64,000 bases of DNA from positions 8,670,207-8,734,206 of the forward strand of contig OZ037767.1 in the NCBI GenBank assembly GCA_964035545.1. Direction: 5' to 3'. The notes beneath the pieces are model-generated. The model worked only from the letters and a program-made list of their open reading frames with translations, ran no database searches and was not told the DNA's origin. Below are positions 49,219 to 62,958 of this stretch, in pieces. The position numbers were made by a program, and so were the translations under genes. How positions within the stretch are numbered: position 1 is the first letter of the stretch; every line of letters begins with the position of its first letter. Source of the DNA: Bugula neritina. Lineage: Eukaryota > Bryozoa > Gymnolaemata > Cheilostomatida > Bugulidae.

Positions 49219-52200
49219 GAAAGAAAATAGAGTGTTTCCTCTGTACTTTATAAGGCTATGAGTCTAAATACCTCATTCCACCTAGTAGAATACCAGATTC
49301 AATTCAGGGACTCAATAAATTTGACCATAAGCCATGCAAAATAGGAGTCCAAGCCCTTCTCATGACCTATAGAATTTTGTGAGATAGATATTAGGTAGAT
49401 TGTACAGAACAATTGTATAAGTGTTATAGACTATTTGATGGAAATGTGTGAGGATATTCTTCAAGAGGATGTGACAGATGCATTAGTCACCCATTTAAAG
49501 CAAATGGACTCAGAATTCAAAATTTTGTATGTAATATACAACATGTGTTTGTGATTTTTGATCTAGCCTTGCTGTTTAAGTATAGATTGTGGTTGTCTTA
49601 TCTACTAGGACTAGTTTTTAAAGTATGACAACTGCAGTATATGCTTTGGCTTTTAATTTTATAATATATACTCATTCAAATATATATTTTAATGGTGATA
49701 ATTTATTTCATTATATCTTTTGCAAATAAAAGGCTGCAAAACCAAATGAAGTTTTGTTATCTATATAGGTTGCCCATGTAGAAGAATATAAAGCTTATGA
49801 TAGTGTCTTTCTTTGTGTTACTAAAATTACTTGATTAAAATAAAAAGCAACTAAATCAATTTTAAATATTATATAGCTAATAATATCCTATCACATCAGT
49901 ATAATATTACAATATAATTTAATATTGCGAACTGCATCAAAATTTAATGTGTGAAGTTTCAGATATAAAATTTATTGAACTATTTTTTCAATTGTCATAA
50001 ACAATTCAATTTGTGAAATGTTTTACTAGCGAGAAAATATTTTTGTGTGGTTTCCATGGTAAAATAGTGCAACTAAAAATTAAGAAAAAACAACTCTGGA
50101 ATTAAGTGCTTTATTTCAAATATAAATTTGAAAACTGTAGGTCCCTGGAAAAAGCTTTATGGTGATGTTGGCAAATACTCATGAAACGATATCAAAACAA
50201 ATTTATTGAGGATTAATATATAGTGGATGGACATGCTTTCCTTTTAACTACCAGCTAGTATAAGGAAACATAATGACATGTATAATGGTAGACTTGTATG
50301 TGATATATAGTGGCACAAATATTATTCATCTCATAATTACCAAAATATAATATGTGTAACCTGTATGAAGGAAGGTTCATAGGAACTGCTTATTAAGATA
50401 GAATAAGCAGTTTATTTTTTAAATTATTATTCACAGATTACCTGTCAAAAATACCCCCAACAGGCTACAGCAATGGCTACTATTTCCAAGGGAAGACAAT
50501 TCCCTTCACCAACAGTAGGATATTATAATAGTGCTAGGCGTCTAATACAAGATTTTGATTTTATCTCAGTATACATCATATAGTATTATAGGGGTAGTTG
50601 GGAACGGTCATCCAGTCTCGCTTATGTCAAGGCAAGGCTGTATGGTAGCCATTAACTTGGAATATAATTATATATTATAATATATACTCTATACATTGTA
50701 GACTTGTATCATAATCCTTAGGAGACAAAGCCTTGCTGTTAATTGTAGTAATATAGCTTTTGCTTTACTCATCAATTACATGCATATAGCAATTTTCATA
50801 ACTGTATGAAATTTTCAAAATAAATTCTAATAAGTTCTAAACTATTTTAAAGCATTTTAGGTAAAAATGGCACAGGTAATAATGGCACAAGTAACAATTA
50901 ATGGCACAAATGAAAAAAAAGGAAACATGGCACACACTGATATTAAGCTTTCTCAAATTAAAACCCTCAACCCCAAACACTAATATTGAAAATGTGCAAT
51001 TGTTACCTGTGCCATTTTTACCAGACACCATTTTAAAGATGGCTGATACCTCAGTATCACTATTGAGCAGTTAAGGATATAGAGATTTCACTCTGGTTGA
51101 ATTTGTATACTAAATGTGTCGGTGTGTTGCATGGAGATGCTTTACTGCTCTTTATTAATAATCTAACAGACCGTGAAACCTAGACAAAATATGTTTGATA
51201 AAATTATACTAACACAGAAACAAAATACAAAAAAAAAAAAATAAATGTAGGGGGTGTAAAATAATTATGATGGAATACAAAAGTTATTAAACTTGTTTTA
51301 CATTAAAAGCCTTTTTATTCCTTTCTTTAATTATTAATCATTTTATTTATAACCATGTTACATAACCACCAAAATTGGTGTACCAGATTAATAGATGTGT
51401 TCCTGCAACAATCACTCTATTTGATGCCTTGTGAGTGTCATCAATGTCATGCTCATCAAACATTTTTAAGTCATTAAAAATTAAATATTTAAAAAAGTTT
51501 TTTTCAAAGCGCATATTTATATTTCTCTTTCTATACTATTTATTAAAACAGGCGAAAGTAAAATTAACCATCAAATATGATTAATTATTAATTCTGCAAA
51601 AAACTACCTGCAGCTATAACCTGCAAATACTAAGCAACTACCTACAAGTGCTTGACACGAAAATATAGTGTTGAAGGTGTTTTGCTAAACTTGTTTTTGT
51701 CAAATAATAGTCAGGTTAGCACTACATATGTTATTTCAGATAAAATATATGGTGCAAAAGTATTAATCAACTACCTTTCTAGACTTTAATTATCACCTTA
51801 GTATATATGTTTCATCAATTATCTGGCTAGTCACTGTACCTCTCTGCTGAGAATAAAGAAGAGTTGAAGCTTCTCCATAACAAAATGTTTTATTAGATGG
51901 TTGAATGTTTTAATAAGTTATACTTGTATATTGATTATCAGATAGCTTTAGTTAATAATAGAGAAGGGGAGGGGATAATAAGAGGAGGAAATTAGTGGTT
52001 AGTGGAGACAAAAGTAAGGAGAGTAAAAAAAGTGGCAAGAAAAAGAGGGTAAGAGATAGGAGGGGTTAGGGGGGCATAGGGGCAGGTAGTGGCAAGGGAG
52101 TAAGGGGTAAGGAGTAAGGTAAGACAAGAGAAGAAAATTAGAAAATTATACAGGTAATTGGATTGGCCAGGTTGATAAGTTAAATTAATTTCTGATGCAA

Positions 52201-53670
52201 TTATTAAAGTTTAGCCTAAATAAAAGTGAAAAAAATATTATATTTTAGCAGACCAATTTGCTTTGCTTGAGCTGCTTGTAAAATTTCTAAAGCACATTGT
52301 TAAATGTTCTATTAATTAATTATTATTAATTTTTTTAGTTGTGTAATTGCTGTAATTATTATGTTTCATTTATACAGGTTGGCACACACGTAATGCTAAA
52401 TATTAAGTATACATTAATAACTCTAGTGTTATTTTAAACTTGTTGTTAATTTTACTTAATTCTCATAAAATTTTGTTTAAGCAAAAATATTTTTGATGTT
52501 GAAAAAATATTTGCAATTACATAAAATCAAGAGCTAAAACAACAATACAGGAATAAGTGCATGGCTGGTGCTTAAAATAGTTTTGAATTTCATCAGAAAT
52601 TGTGATAATGGAACAACTTATGTAACAAATGACACTTTGCTAAACATATATATTATAATGGTACGTGCATAATTAATTAAAATACACAAACTGCAGCTGT
52701 GAAGTACGATGCATGAGAGGTGCGTGAGAGGTCAAACGTGATAGATGCATTCATTACCGGTGGATAAGCTAGAATTTAATATTGATTATGGTGCCGGATG
52801 TGGAGATTAGTAGAACTAGTTATTCATACAACCAGCTAGTAACTCATCCGGTTTCTTGTGGTATCAGACAGAAAAGCACAATTTAGCCATTTATTACATA
52901 ATATGTTTCAATACAAACTACATTATTTAGTCTGAGATATTTAATCAGTATTTATTATAAACCAATATTTTAGCTCCAGTTACCGTCTACCAACAGCTGG
53001 TATAAAGCTGTTAAAATTGTCCAGACACGCCAATACTTGATGTAAATTACAAGTAGGCTGCTTGTGGCGTGAAGAAACCTTAATTATGAATTTTGCTATC
53101 TCAAATGTTTTTCAATAGAAAATCGTAGTTGCTATATTAATAAGAAGTAATATAGAACAAATAAGTGTGTAGTGGTTATTAAGTCAATGTGATACAGCTT
53201 TATATATTCTACACTGTGTAGCTTTCCATGCTATCCTCCTGTTACTCTGAGTTTGAATAGAGTTGTAGAAAGCCTAGACTACACACAAGCTAATTTCCTA
53301 ACATAAATCCTTTTCCAAATCTCCAAGAACTGGATTTCAACCAAGAGAACTTTTTTCACCTTTCCTGCAGCTAAGCATCTTTTCAAGTGTGGTTAGCACA
53401 TTGGCTAAAATAATTTTTGTTTTTTTGCACCATAAATAGCTTCTTTTAGTGCCTCCTCACTCCAAGCATTTAGAATATTTTTGGAAGAATATTTTGTCGT
53501 CGGAAATACATTGCATGAGTATGAATATATCAAGTACACATTCTACAGCAACTAGCTTTAATGGTTGTCTTATCAACATTTAAGGATTTTAATACTTCAA
53601 CATTGTTTGAAAGAATTAAGAGGTGGTATTATTTTTTGCCCAAAAAATGAATAACAATGGAAATTCAGTT
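49219..53670. other. Intergenic AT-rich stretch
   Basis: No gene recognised. A short open segment after an acceptor-like AACAG near 50460-50530 (GYSNGYYFQGKTIPF) is too short to support. 51955-52145 is the purine-rich tract listed separately. Confidence 0.45.
51955..52145 (+). repeat. Polypurine tract with G-quadruplex potential
   Basis: Almost pure A/G on the plus strand. It includes closely spaced G runs near 52070-52105 (AGGGGTTAGGGGGGCATAGG, then GG and a later GGG), which could form a quadruplex or triplex. Confidence 0.7.
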
Positions 53671-53674
53671 GACT

Positions 53675-53704
53675 GGGTGATATGGACCGTGGACCATATC
53701 ACCC
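53675..53704. repeat. 30-bp inverted repeat beside hAT remnant
   Basis: GGGTGATATGG and its exact complement CCATATCACCC are separated by 8 bases, immediately before the transposase remnant. It may be part of the transposon end or a chance hairpin. Confidence 0.7.
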
Positions 53705-53705
53705 A

Positions 53706-54544
53706 TTAAGTGGCTGTCCGCATCACCCAAAAATCATGGCACCAAAATATTGAATTTGAACAAAAAGAGAGTGAACAAGTATCATACTCGACTTGGATAT
53801 TTATACATATCATTCAAAACAGATTATACAATCTGCTAAATAAAATATATGTATTTATGCGAAGCAAGGAGCATGAGCATCCTGAGTTTGCAGACTAGCA
53901 TTGGGTCTCAGATTTGGCATTTCTGGCCAATATCAGTGAGCTCGTACCAAAAGTGAATTTGCAGTTGCAGGGCAAGCAGCAGGACATATCTTCACTTTGG
54001 AAGCACGCTACTACTTTTAAAACCAAACTCAAGCTGTGAGAGCAACAAGTACGAGAAAAGAACTATACCCACTTCAAAATACTGTTAGCTTGGGAGCATG
54101 AGGTGAACTCTGAGCAGTATGCAAACATCATATATGATCTCTCAACTGAGGTTACTAAAAAATTTCTCCAGTTTAAAAAGACTGAGCAAGAAATACGAAT
54201 CTTTGCTAATCCATTCTCTATTGAGCCTAAAACTGCTCCAATTAACTTACAAATGGAGCTCATTGACTTGCATAGCAACCAGCGTCTAAAGCAGCAACCC
54301 TTGTAATTTTCTTCCATCTTCCACTTATTCAGCTCTATATAAACATGCTCTCACGATGGTTAGTCTCTTTGGCTCTACTTATTTATGTGAGAAATTTTTC
54401 AGTCAATTGAAATACACCAACAATAAATCACTCACTGATCAGCACTTAGTCCAGCAACTAAGGATTGCATATTTAAATACAAAACCAAATATTAACAGAA
54501 TTGCTCATAGCAAACAGTGCCAAGTGTCTTACTGGTGGTTGTAA
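53706..54544 (+). pseudogene. Dead hAT-family transposase (GTF2IRD2/ZBED-like lineage)
   Basis: The plus strand encodes the C-terminal half of a hAT transposase. It contains HWVSDLAFLANISELV, then IRIFANPFSIEPKTAPINLQ, and, after a frame change, MVSLFGSTYLCEKFFSQLKY with SLTDQHLVQQLRIA. These correspond to the late catalytic part and dimerisation region shared by hAT elements and host genes derived from them. It is broken by in-frame stops at 53896 (TAG), 54037 (TGA) and 54304 (TAA) and by a frameshift between 54306 and 54356. No BED zinc finger or clear terminal inverted repeats are seen, so it is a truncated, inactive copy. Confidence 0.88.
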
Positions 54545-54631
54545 AATTTAACTATATTGGTATGAGTACAGATTCTTATAACACATCTTGTTTAAATTTG
54601 CATGTGCAATCATGAATATATACTTTGTATG

Positions 54632-54795
<164 letters not shown>

Positions 54796-54939
54796 GTATA
54801 GTTGTTAGGTGCTAAAAATATCAAAATCATAGCTATTTGTGATAAGTGAGTTTTTAGAGCCGGAAATTGACGATTTTGAAAAATTACCAAAAAAATGACT
54901 TAAAAACGTAATGCAACAGAAAGTTTTTCTCAACACTTA

Positions 54940-55623
54940 CCCCCTGTTCACACATTGCCGTATCGTGAACCGTAACAGCACAAACAAAATGGCGCCGCTG
55001 CTACTTTTTGTCAACGGGTGTTCACACATCACCGTAAAAGTACAACACATGACAATGAGCTGTGACCAATCATAATGAGGTTAATTCTTGTCCGCGGTGA
55101 TTTGATCGCCTTTGAATATTATTCACAAATTTGTCGCAACATTCTTCTGAAAAGATATGATAAAAATGGTATTGACTCGATAAAATCAATTTAAGGAAAA
55201 AGTATTTCTTTTAAATATATGAGCCTTCAAAATAATTGTGCAAACCAATTTAAATAACGAATATTTAGGCCGTTCAAATCATTTTTAAGTTTTTGGTTTG
55301 CGTGCTTTTGTGATTAGGGAAAGCTAGATTTTTAAGCTGAGTTTAATTCAAACAGGCCTGATAAAAGATTTTTTAAACCTTTAAAACGTTTGAATTAGTT
55401 AAATTAAATCAAAAATAAGCGATTAAAATAAACTAGCGAAAACGTTCTTTAAACTTTAGTACCGGGTCAACTCTACCCAATGGGAGCCCGCCGTGATTTT
55501 TTGAATCAAGCACTGCTTGATCAACGCCGCAGCGTATACCGGGTACGATTCAGTCCGGATGTGAACAAAGATGGCGAATATTTGCTGTTGCGGCGTACGA
55601 TACGGCAATTTGTGAACAGGGGG
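54940..55623. mobile_element. piggyBac-like MITE
   Basis: The left end CCCCCTGTTCACACATTGCC and the inverted right end match for about 25 bases (through TTGCCGTATCG), followed by a weaker inner match. The right flank is TTAA and the left is TTA directly before CCCCC, fitting a TTAA target with one base lost. TTAA targets and ends starting CC are typical of piggyBac. The 684-bp interior has no transposase. Confidence 0.75.
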
Positions 55624-55639
55624 TTAACGTAAAATGTCA

Positions 55640-55885
55640 GCCATCTTTAATGTATCCGGGCTGAAGTTTACAAAGTTCGCTATTAGGTAATATATAAGAC
55701 ATTTCATCGAAAAATTTTATCCAATGACCAGACACAAAAGTTTTTCTGTGCAATAGAAACCCGCAACTAGTTTGAATCAAGCAGTGCTTGATTACGTGCA
55801 GCACCGTACAGGAAGCTGAGACAGTTTTAAAAATGGCTGACATTTGCGGTTATGGCCTACGATATGGTAAAGTATGCCTAAGGGG
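55640..55885. mobile_element. Diverged relative of the adjacent MITE right end
   Basis: Repeats the order of features of 55490-55623: a CCCGC start, the palindrome ATCAAGCAGTGCTTGAT (55776-55792), CGTGCAGCACCGTA, AATGGCTGACATTTGCGGTT, then CCTACGATATGG. Strongly diverged, ends unclear. Confidence 0.5.
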
Positions 55886-56194
55886 ATAGACGGATTTCAA
55901 CATAAAGGAAAATGGTAGCCATTTTCGAAAACATCAGAACTAAGAAGATAGGGAGTTCAACACAAACATCATTAGGTAATAAGTTTCTGCTGTAGGGGAA
56001 TTCTATGACAATAGTTTAGATTTTAGAGTGTCTTTTGCCTAGAGTTGTCTTATCTAATTTTATATTTTTTTCCATAGTAGTTTTACGATTATGTAAATCA
56101 ATCCTGGCCAAAAGTTGGATCATATTAGGATGTCCAACAAATTGATGGTATGCTCCACTTTTGAACGTGACCAATAACTATAAGAAGTTCCAGA

Positions 56195-56335
56195 AAAGGC
56201 TTTGTTCCTGTATATAGAGAGGTGAGCTCACGGAGTAGATCAGTCTACCACTAAAGCTCTCTGGATACAGATCTACGCATACTATTTTGATACTACAATA
56301 AAGATTTCTTTTCTCAAGATCTACCTTGTTTTTTT
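56195..56335 (+). other. LTR-like segment (TATA and AATAAAG spacing)
   Basis: TATATA at 56211-56216 and AATAAAG at 56297-56303 bracket about 80 bases, then CTACCTTG and a T run, as in the R/U5 part of some Ty3/gypsy LTRs. No matching second LTR was found, and its orientation is opposite to the pol remnant on the right. Tentative. Confidence 0.25.
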
Positions 56336-56339
56336 TCTA

Positions 56340-57380
56340 TATTAGAGTTAGGCTCCCCACTTAATTTCATTCCACCAACCAAACTACTACACTGCATTCA
56401 CAGCTAACTCAATGGGTTTCCTAAACATTGGGCCCGCATGCAAAAAGCCCACTTGGTGTTACCCCATGTATACTGATATTCTACTAATAAATCTTTAGTG
56501 TCCCCATAATTTCCAGTGACAAGGATTGATTTCTTTGCAGCTGCAGTCAGAGATAGTGACAGAAATAAAATTCCTGGTAATTAAATCATAAAGATTCGAC
56601 AGGGATTTTAGAGCACATAAAATTTTGTAGAAGTTATTCACTACTATTGCAATTAAAACTGAATGATGAATTAATGATAAAGCAAAGAAGTTTGCAAAGA
56701 ATTTTTTTTTAAAGATGTGAATCGTACACACTACAACAGGCAATAACTGAGTTATTCATGTTCACCCAGCAGACGCCTTAGAGGGCACTGTAACAATTAT
56801 TTTCAAAAAACTCATGCTCACGGCTATTGATAATAATAGTTACACAAATATAGTAACATATAGTTTACAAATTATATTATGCATAAGTAAAACCTAAAAA
56901 GTAACACTAATTTTCTATTTTAAGGAAAATATTTTTTTATAAAACGGGAACTAATATAAAAAACTGTCAAAATTAGCAATAACCAATCTCGATCTAACCT
57001 AGGTTCTATCTTTACCACGACTTTTTCCAGGGCCTTCAATTGTTTAGGTGCAATAGTAGAGAAATTAACATAGCCCAAGTTCTTTAAATTTCTTTATAGA
57101 GTTTGGTTTGGGATGGGGGTTGAAATTATCAAGAGAACATAACTTCTTATGCTACATTTCTAATTTACGACAAAGACTTCTCTCAAATTCTCTATTACTG
57201 CGCCTACCTCATCAATCCAACACAAAGAGTACTGTTCAAAAACTCTGAAAGTGTTTTTACTAAACCATCCCCTTCTGAGATGGAATTTCGTCCGTTCTGT
57301 AGTTGGGTTAGTAGCTTCTGCTAATGTAAGAAATTCTGGTAGTTATTGAGTGGTTTGAATAACTCCTAACTAGTATGGTT
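56340..57380. other. Intergenic stretch containing MITE copy C
   Basis: AT-rich, no gene recognised. A minus frame at 56495-56743 has no domain. 57045-57206 is listed separately. Confidence 0.45.
57045..57206 (-). mobile_element. MITE copy C, TA-flanked terminal inverted repeats
   Basis: 162 bp, starting TAGGTGCAATAGTAGAGAAA and ending in the inverted counterpart ATTACTGCGCCTA, with TA at both ends. Full-length reverse-complement match to copy A at 32278-32438. Confidence 0.82.
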
Positions 57381-58560
57381 ATGTTTCAACTTGAATTGTA
57401 CCTGATCCAGGTTTGCTTCTTTGGCTTGGTCTAAAACCTAAATCAGTGGGTGTGTGATTCTTCACCCTGAGCCTCTAACTCTTCTATAACAGATCTTCCT
57501 CATTTTCATGGCTTACATCATTTTGGAAGTAGGTGGTTAATCCATCAGTCTGTGGCTCTACATCAGGTCTAATATCTATTGGTTCTGCATCTGGCAAGGC
57601 CTGTGGAAATTTCATGGCAGCATGTTCTTCTGGCCATCGAGGTAGCATCTTTATATTGTCTTCTTTATCTGCTATCTAACTATCAGTCATCATGTCTTGA
57701 GATGGTTAAGTAGGTGAGATCTCTCCGACACTTGGTGGTTTCGAATTAGCTAACAAAGGTGGGGTGACTGCAAGTGCTTTACTTTTCTGTCTTGATTTAG
57801 TTGACTCCACATATGTCTTGATGCCATGTGTTTGCCATCTTTTGCTATAAGGTATGTCTGAATTGGTAACTCTTTAGTGATGATGTTAGGGCCCACATAT
57901 TTGGGCCGGAGCTTGGCACCTTGCATCTGTTCTTGGTAGTATGATTTTAACCCTCCTTGTGTAGACTGTCTTCTCCATCAGTTAAGGCATCTCTATCAGC
58001 TGTTGTCTCAACCGCTCATGGACTTGTTGTAACCTCTGTCTGAGTTCTTCTACAAACTCTTTTACTGGCAACTCCTGTGGGTCCTCTTGTTGGAACAAAA
58101 GATCTGCAGGAAATTTCACCTCCTATAAGCATAAGAAAATTTGGGTTTATGCCTGTGATTCAGTGTAATGTAGTTCGAATAGTCTGCAGGATTTGCGGAA
58201 CCGACAAATCCTACTCATTGTGTAGAGATTCGGCCAGATGAGCAAGCAGGGATTTTCTAAGTTCTGTTCAGAGGTATTTCTAATATCATTGGTTGCCCTG
58301 AAAAGCCTTCTTTGCCAGTTTTTTCTTAGTCTTATCACCCAAGAAGAGCCCCACCATTGTCCATAAATATGACTTTACTACATCTTCTCCAATCAATCTC
58401 CCTTCTACTTTGTATAGAGCTGCCGGCCATTCAGAGTTGAACTCACAAAGTCAACAAAGCTCTACACTGTGTTTATCCACTTCAGCTGGCTGTTAGGGTC
58501 ACATCATTGCCAACCAGTCATGGGAATCCTCATCTTCTTGCTTGTACTCCTCCTGTAAAA
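57380..58560 (-). pseudogene. Ty3/gypsy-like retrotransposon pol remnant (integrase end)
   Basis: The minus strand at about 58200-57980 resembles the C-terminal part of a Ty3/gypsy integrase: a T-x-N-LM motif, then EVKFPADLLF, then a charged helix (VEELRQRLQQVHERLRQQ). Lower-coordinate sequence continues as an acidic, Pro-rich tail. Frames change at least twice and stops occur throughout, so it is inactive. No flanking LTR pair, protease or reverse transcriptase was found in the window. Confidence 0.6.
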
Positions 58561-61500
58561 TGCAAAGTTGATTCCTTATCGATATTTAGCAATATTTTAG
58601 TATGGCTTAAGCATGATTACATTGTATTGTATAAACTTATGACATATTCCTCAGATTTACTATGTATGATATCAGTTTAGATAATAATAGTTATAAGAAA
58701 TGTTATCATTATAATATTATTATTGTACTTATAGTAGACAAATTTATTACAGCCAAGAAGTTTTTACTAGAAGTGATAACACTGTTGACACCTGAATACT
58801 ATGATGACTAATAGAACTACCTACTGTAATACTATTGGTAACTATTTATAGTATTAACGATTGTGATACTGTTAATCACTATTTAGTATTAACTATTGTA
58901 ATACTGATAGTGACTAATAACTAAGTACAGTGTACACATTAGCATGTGGAATTTAACTGATGTTATTCTATAAACAGGAAATTGTGAAAAAGATTCCTGC
59001 AATGCAGACACACTCACATTGCAGGACAAAAAAAATTTAAAAAACAGACACATCTCTGTTTTGCCTCTAAATATCCAAAACTTCTTCAAAAGAGAAGTGC
59101 CAAACATTATTGTTTAAATATTAATATCGCACAAAAACATGACAGAATAAAGTGCAAAGTTTATATATATATACCTCTTGCCATTCCTGGTTTGCTAAAT
59201 ATCATATAACTCTTTACGGTTCTACTATTTAAACAAGGTTTTCTGGTCCAACCTGCTTTTCCTAATGCTTTACAACCATTGAGCCATAACCCCCTTATAG
59301 TTTCAGTTCATTGTTTGCAACTACTGACCATAAGTCAGATGCTCTTGAATTTAACCTTGCTAAACAACAACGAAATAGCTAACAACATAATAGGTTCCAG
59401 CTGCGCTATTGTTGTAATAGCTAAAATTATGCTATATTCTGTCTGCTAAAGAACAATCAGTGACCATCTGCTACTTATGGTGGCTTTATTCAGGTAAACT
59501 GCTTTTCAAAAGAGTTTATAGAAACTTAATAATTCACACATCAACTGGAAAAACTGATATAATTTATAACTTATTCTTCAAAACAGCCACAATAACGATA
59601 AACAATACTCATATATGCTGATAAGACAATTCTCGTAATACAAGTTGTATTATGCTAGCAGGCTGAGTAGCATAGCTGATGGTAAACAAGAAGTTGACAA
59701 ATAATGGCATTGACAGATAAAGCATCATATTCATTATTTCGCATTTACAAAACAGAATAAATAACATTTTCAGAATTTCTCAAGAGGAAGAAATTTGCAA
59801 ATCTGTGCATTCCAAAAATTTACACAGTTTTTGTTGATTAGATTTATTATATGATAAGTTATTTTATGTAAGAGTCATCCAATTGCTGATTCAGTATTCC
59901 TATTGATGTAACAGTATCGTTTGGTAAATTATACTGTTACATAGCATTACTTGACGTGTACATGTACGATGCTTGTGTCACTCCGTATATATTAGTCATC
60001 AAAAAGCCATTTTTGATGTTTTACATTTCTTATTAGATTTTAACTATAAATGTTAAGAGTACAAGTGTGAGATAAACTGCTTGTCTCTCGCAGCTAAACT
60101 TTGCCCTTCCACAATAGGTTGAAGGGTAGCTGTCAATAATGTCAGAATGATGCATACATCAGTGTGGGCTGAAAGGCTAATAATATAACAGACTTTGCAT
60201 AAGAGGAATGTCTATAATGGTACTCATGTGATTGTGAACTATAAACTTGGCAGAGTGTTTTAAGCCAATAAAATATCTGTATTTTTAATTCAAATTATAG
60301 CCACCGGAAACTGAATTAGTCACAAAATATTCAGTTAATTTCTACACCATTTTTTGAGTCAACACTATAACATGTATTATAATGTATTATTCTGTAATAT
60401 ATGTCACAGTCTATATTATAATATTATATGCATTATAATATAGCACACATGGCTGTAACATACTAAAATTTATTTTCTAAGGTATCATACATTACGTATA
60501 TAGCATATACTAGTTCATACTTTAATAAGACATCAGTGTTGTAATACAAAATAACATGAAATACTATAATATAATACAATATATTATAATGGAATATAAT
60601 ATAGCACAATTTATTATAATATGTTACATTTACATCATATAACGGAATATGAAATATGAAGAACCAATCATATATAAAGACATAATAAATCTCACTGTGC
60701 TCAACATCGTTACTGTTTGTATGTACACCTCTTTACATATCAATGCATTTGGGAATGTTTATTGCGTTTATTGCGTATTTTTTATTTGTCCATTTGCTAA
60801 ATGTCTATTTTTGAGCTTTCTATATCGTTGATTTGTTCGTTTTCCAAATAAGTGTTTTCCAATTGACATTTTCTAATAGTCGCGGATTCTATGATCCATG
60901 ATTTTAACAAAAAACTACTAATTGAGTATATAAAAACTGTAGTAACATATTGGGAGTATAGTAAGTTACAGTAATGTAGTATACATGCCCACTATAGATA
61001 GTAAATTACAGCATATATTAACCGATGGTAAATTATATAGTAATGGTGGTTGAACTAATATAAAAAGCAAAAAAATCAAGCCCTATGCCACTTTGAATGA
61101 TTCTGCCCATAGTTTCAATTGTTATCTTGTAGAATTTAAAAAAGCTAAAAATAGTTTCATAAAACATTGTTTATAAATGTAGAAAGTATGTAAGAGAGTT
61201 TGCTAAAAATAATAGTAACACAATCTGACAACTTTATCTCAACTAAAAGTTGTACAAACAAATTATAATATGAAATCACCAGCCAGAATTACATAACTAC
61301 AATCAGTCTACAGTATATGACAGTATCAATCACAAGTGCTGTTTTAGTAATCAAAGAGGAGCCAACACGAAGTAGTTGTTTTTACTATCAGAGCTGTATT
61401 TTGTCTCAACGCATCATTCCAGCTGACATGCCAAAAAGGAAAATGAAAACTCAAACTAAAAAGCTCTATTAGTGTTTGCCTCAATAATCTTAGGCTAATA

Positions 61501-61870
61501 GTTTACCAAGTACTAATTACTACATTTTTTAAACCCTAAAATAAATGCCTTTGTGATAGCCATAAAATATCTTCATATTCTGCTATTCATTCTAACAGAA
61601 AATGTAGCAAAAAGTAATTGTTGTGGAGTTGTTTTCCCATACTTGGAAACTTAATAAAGCAGCAAATTGTAGCAAAGTTATTCAGACAGTTGGATAAATA
61701 ATTATTATGATCCAATAAAAGACAATCATCACGTATACATATTACTACTAGTTTCAGGTGGTTTACCAAATCAGTTGATGTCATATTTGCTGTAGGGAAG
61801 TGTGAATAATTACGTAAGAGAAATGCATTATGATTGGCTGATTGTATTGCACGTCTACAAGTTAAATGGG
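58561..61870. other. Intergenic AT-rich stretch
   Basis: Long AT-rich region upstream of the Kunitz gene, including 60360-60660 with repeated ATTATAATATA motifs. No gene recognised. Confidence 0.5.
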
Positions 61871-61878
61871 TATAAAAG
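61871..61878 (+). promoter_or_regulatory. TATA box of the Kunitz gene
   Basis: TATAAAAG lies 92 bases before the start codon in GGGTATAAAAGAG, a good consensus at a sensible distance for a transcript start near 61900. Confidence 0.65.
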
Positions 61879-61962
61879 AGTTACTTTTCCACAATAAAAT
61901 CACAACAGCATAAAATAGTTAATTACTGAGCTAATCTGTAATACAAATCATCATAATACAAG

Positions 61963-62899
61963 ATGGGCTACACCTTTATCATTTCTCTCTCCATCCTGGT
62001 GGCTTTCATGGGTTTGACTTCAGCATCCGGTAAGTAGTAATGAACAGAGAAAAAATTTCTGTTCCAAGGTTGCAGGGTTTGTATAGAATATAAATAGTAT
62101 GAAAATAGAGCTCGTACTGTGTTTTTATAGATAGTATATAGATGCTAAATATATGTATACCTTGTTTGTATTGTATTGTATTTGTATTTAACTGTACTAA
62201 AAGAGCTTTTGGTATAAAATATTTCAGCGGCAGCTTTATAACAAGTTGTAATTTTACTTGAGTAGTTGTAGATTAAAGAGTCATAAATATTAATTCTAAT
62301 TCAGCTACAAGGTGCATGGTCACTCAAACGTCTGCTATATATTTCATTAGGCCTTTGTATATTCGATATTTATATTGCTTAAACTTTACTATGCGATTTA
62401 CAAGCAAAGCTGTGTGAAATATTAAAAAAATTTTAAGTTTTAAATCCTAAAACTAAATTTGGTCACATTGATAATAAAATTTTATGGGATTAGTTTTCGA
62501 AACACATACATACTTATATATTGTTTATTTACTGTACCCTTTTGTACTGTGGATATATGTTGTATCAATTAAAATTCTATTTAACAAGTTTATAATTGAA
62601 CTCATTGTGTTTCAGACAGAGATTGTATGCTGCCCCCTCACCCTGGTACCAATGAACGATCTCCTACCATACAGTTCTATTATAACTCAACCTTACGTCA
62701 ATGCTTGTCCTTTTTCTATTACGGGGGAGGAGGCAACAAGAATAGGTTTTGGTAAGTAGTGCCGCAGGGCTTTATTCAATGAACAACTGCAGTTGAAACT
62801 TCGCAGAAACTTTACTAAATGTTTTAAATAACTCTTCTAGCTTCTTTATAACAGAATGCTCTCCCACATGTGCATGAAGTAATGTCATTGTTCAGCTAT

Positions 62900-62958
<59 letters not shown>

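Noticed and set aside
61587-61784. Minus frame upstream of the Kunitz promoter
   Set aside because: AT-rich, no domain, no splice context.
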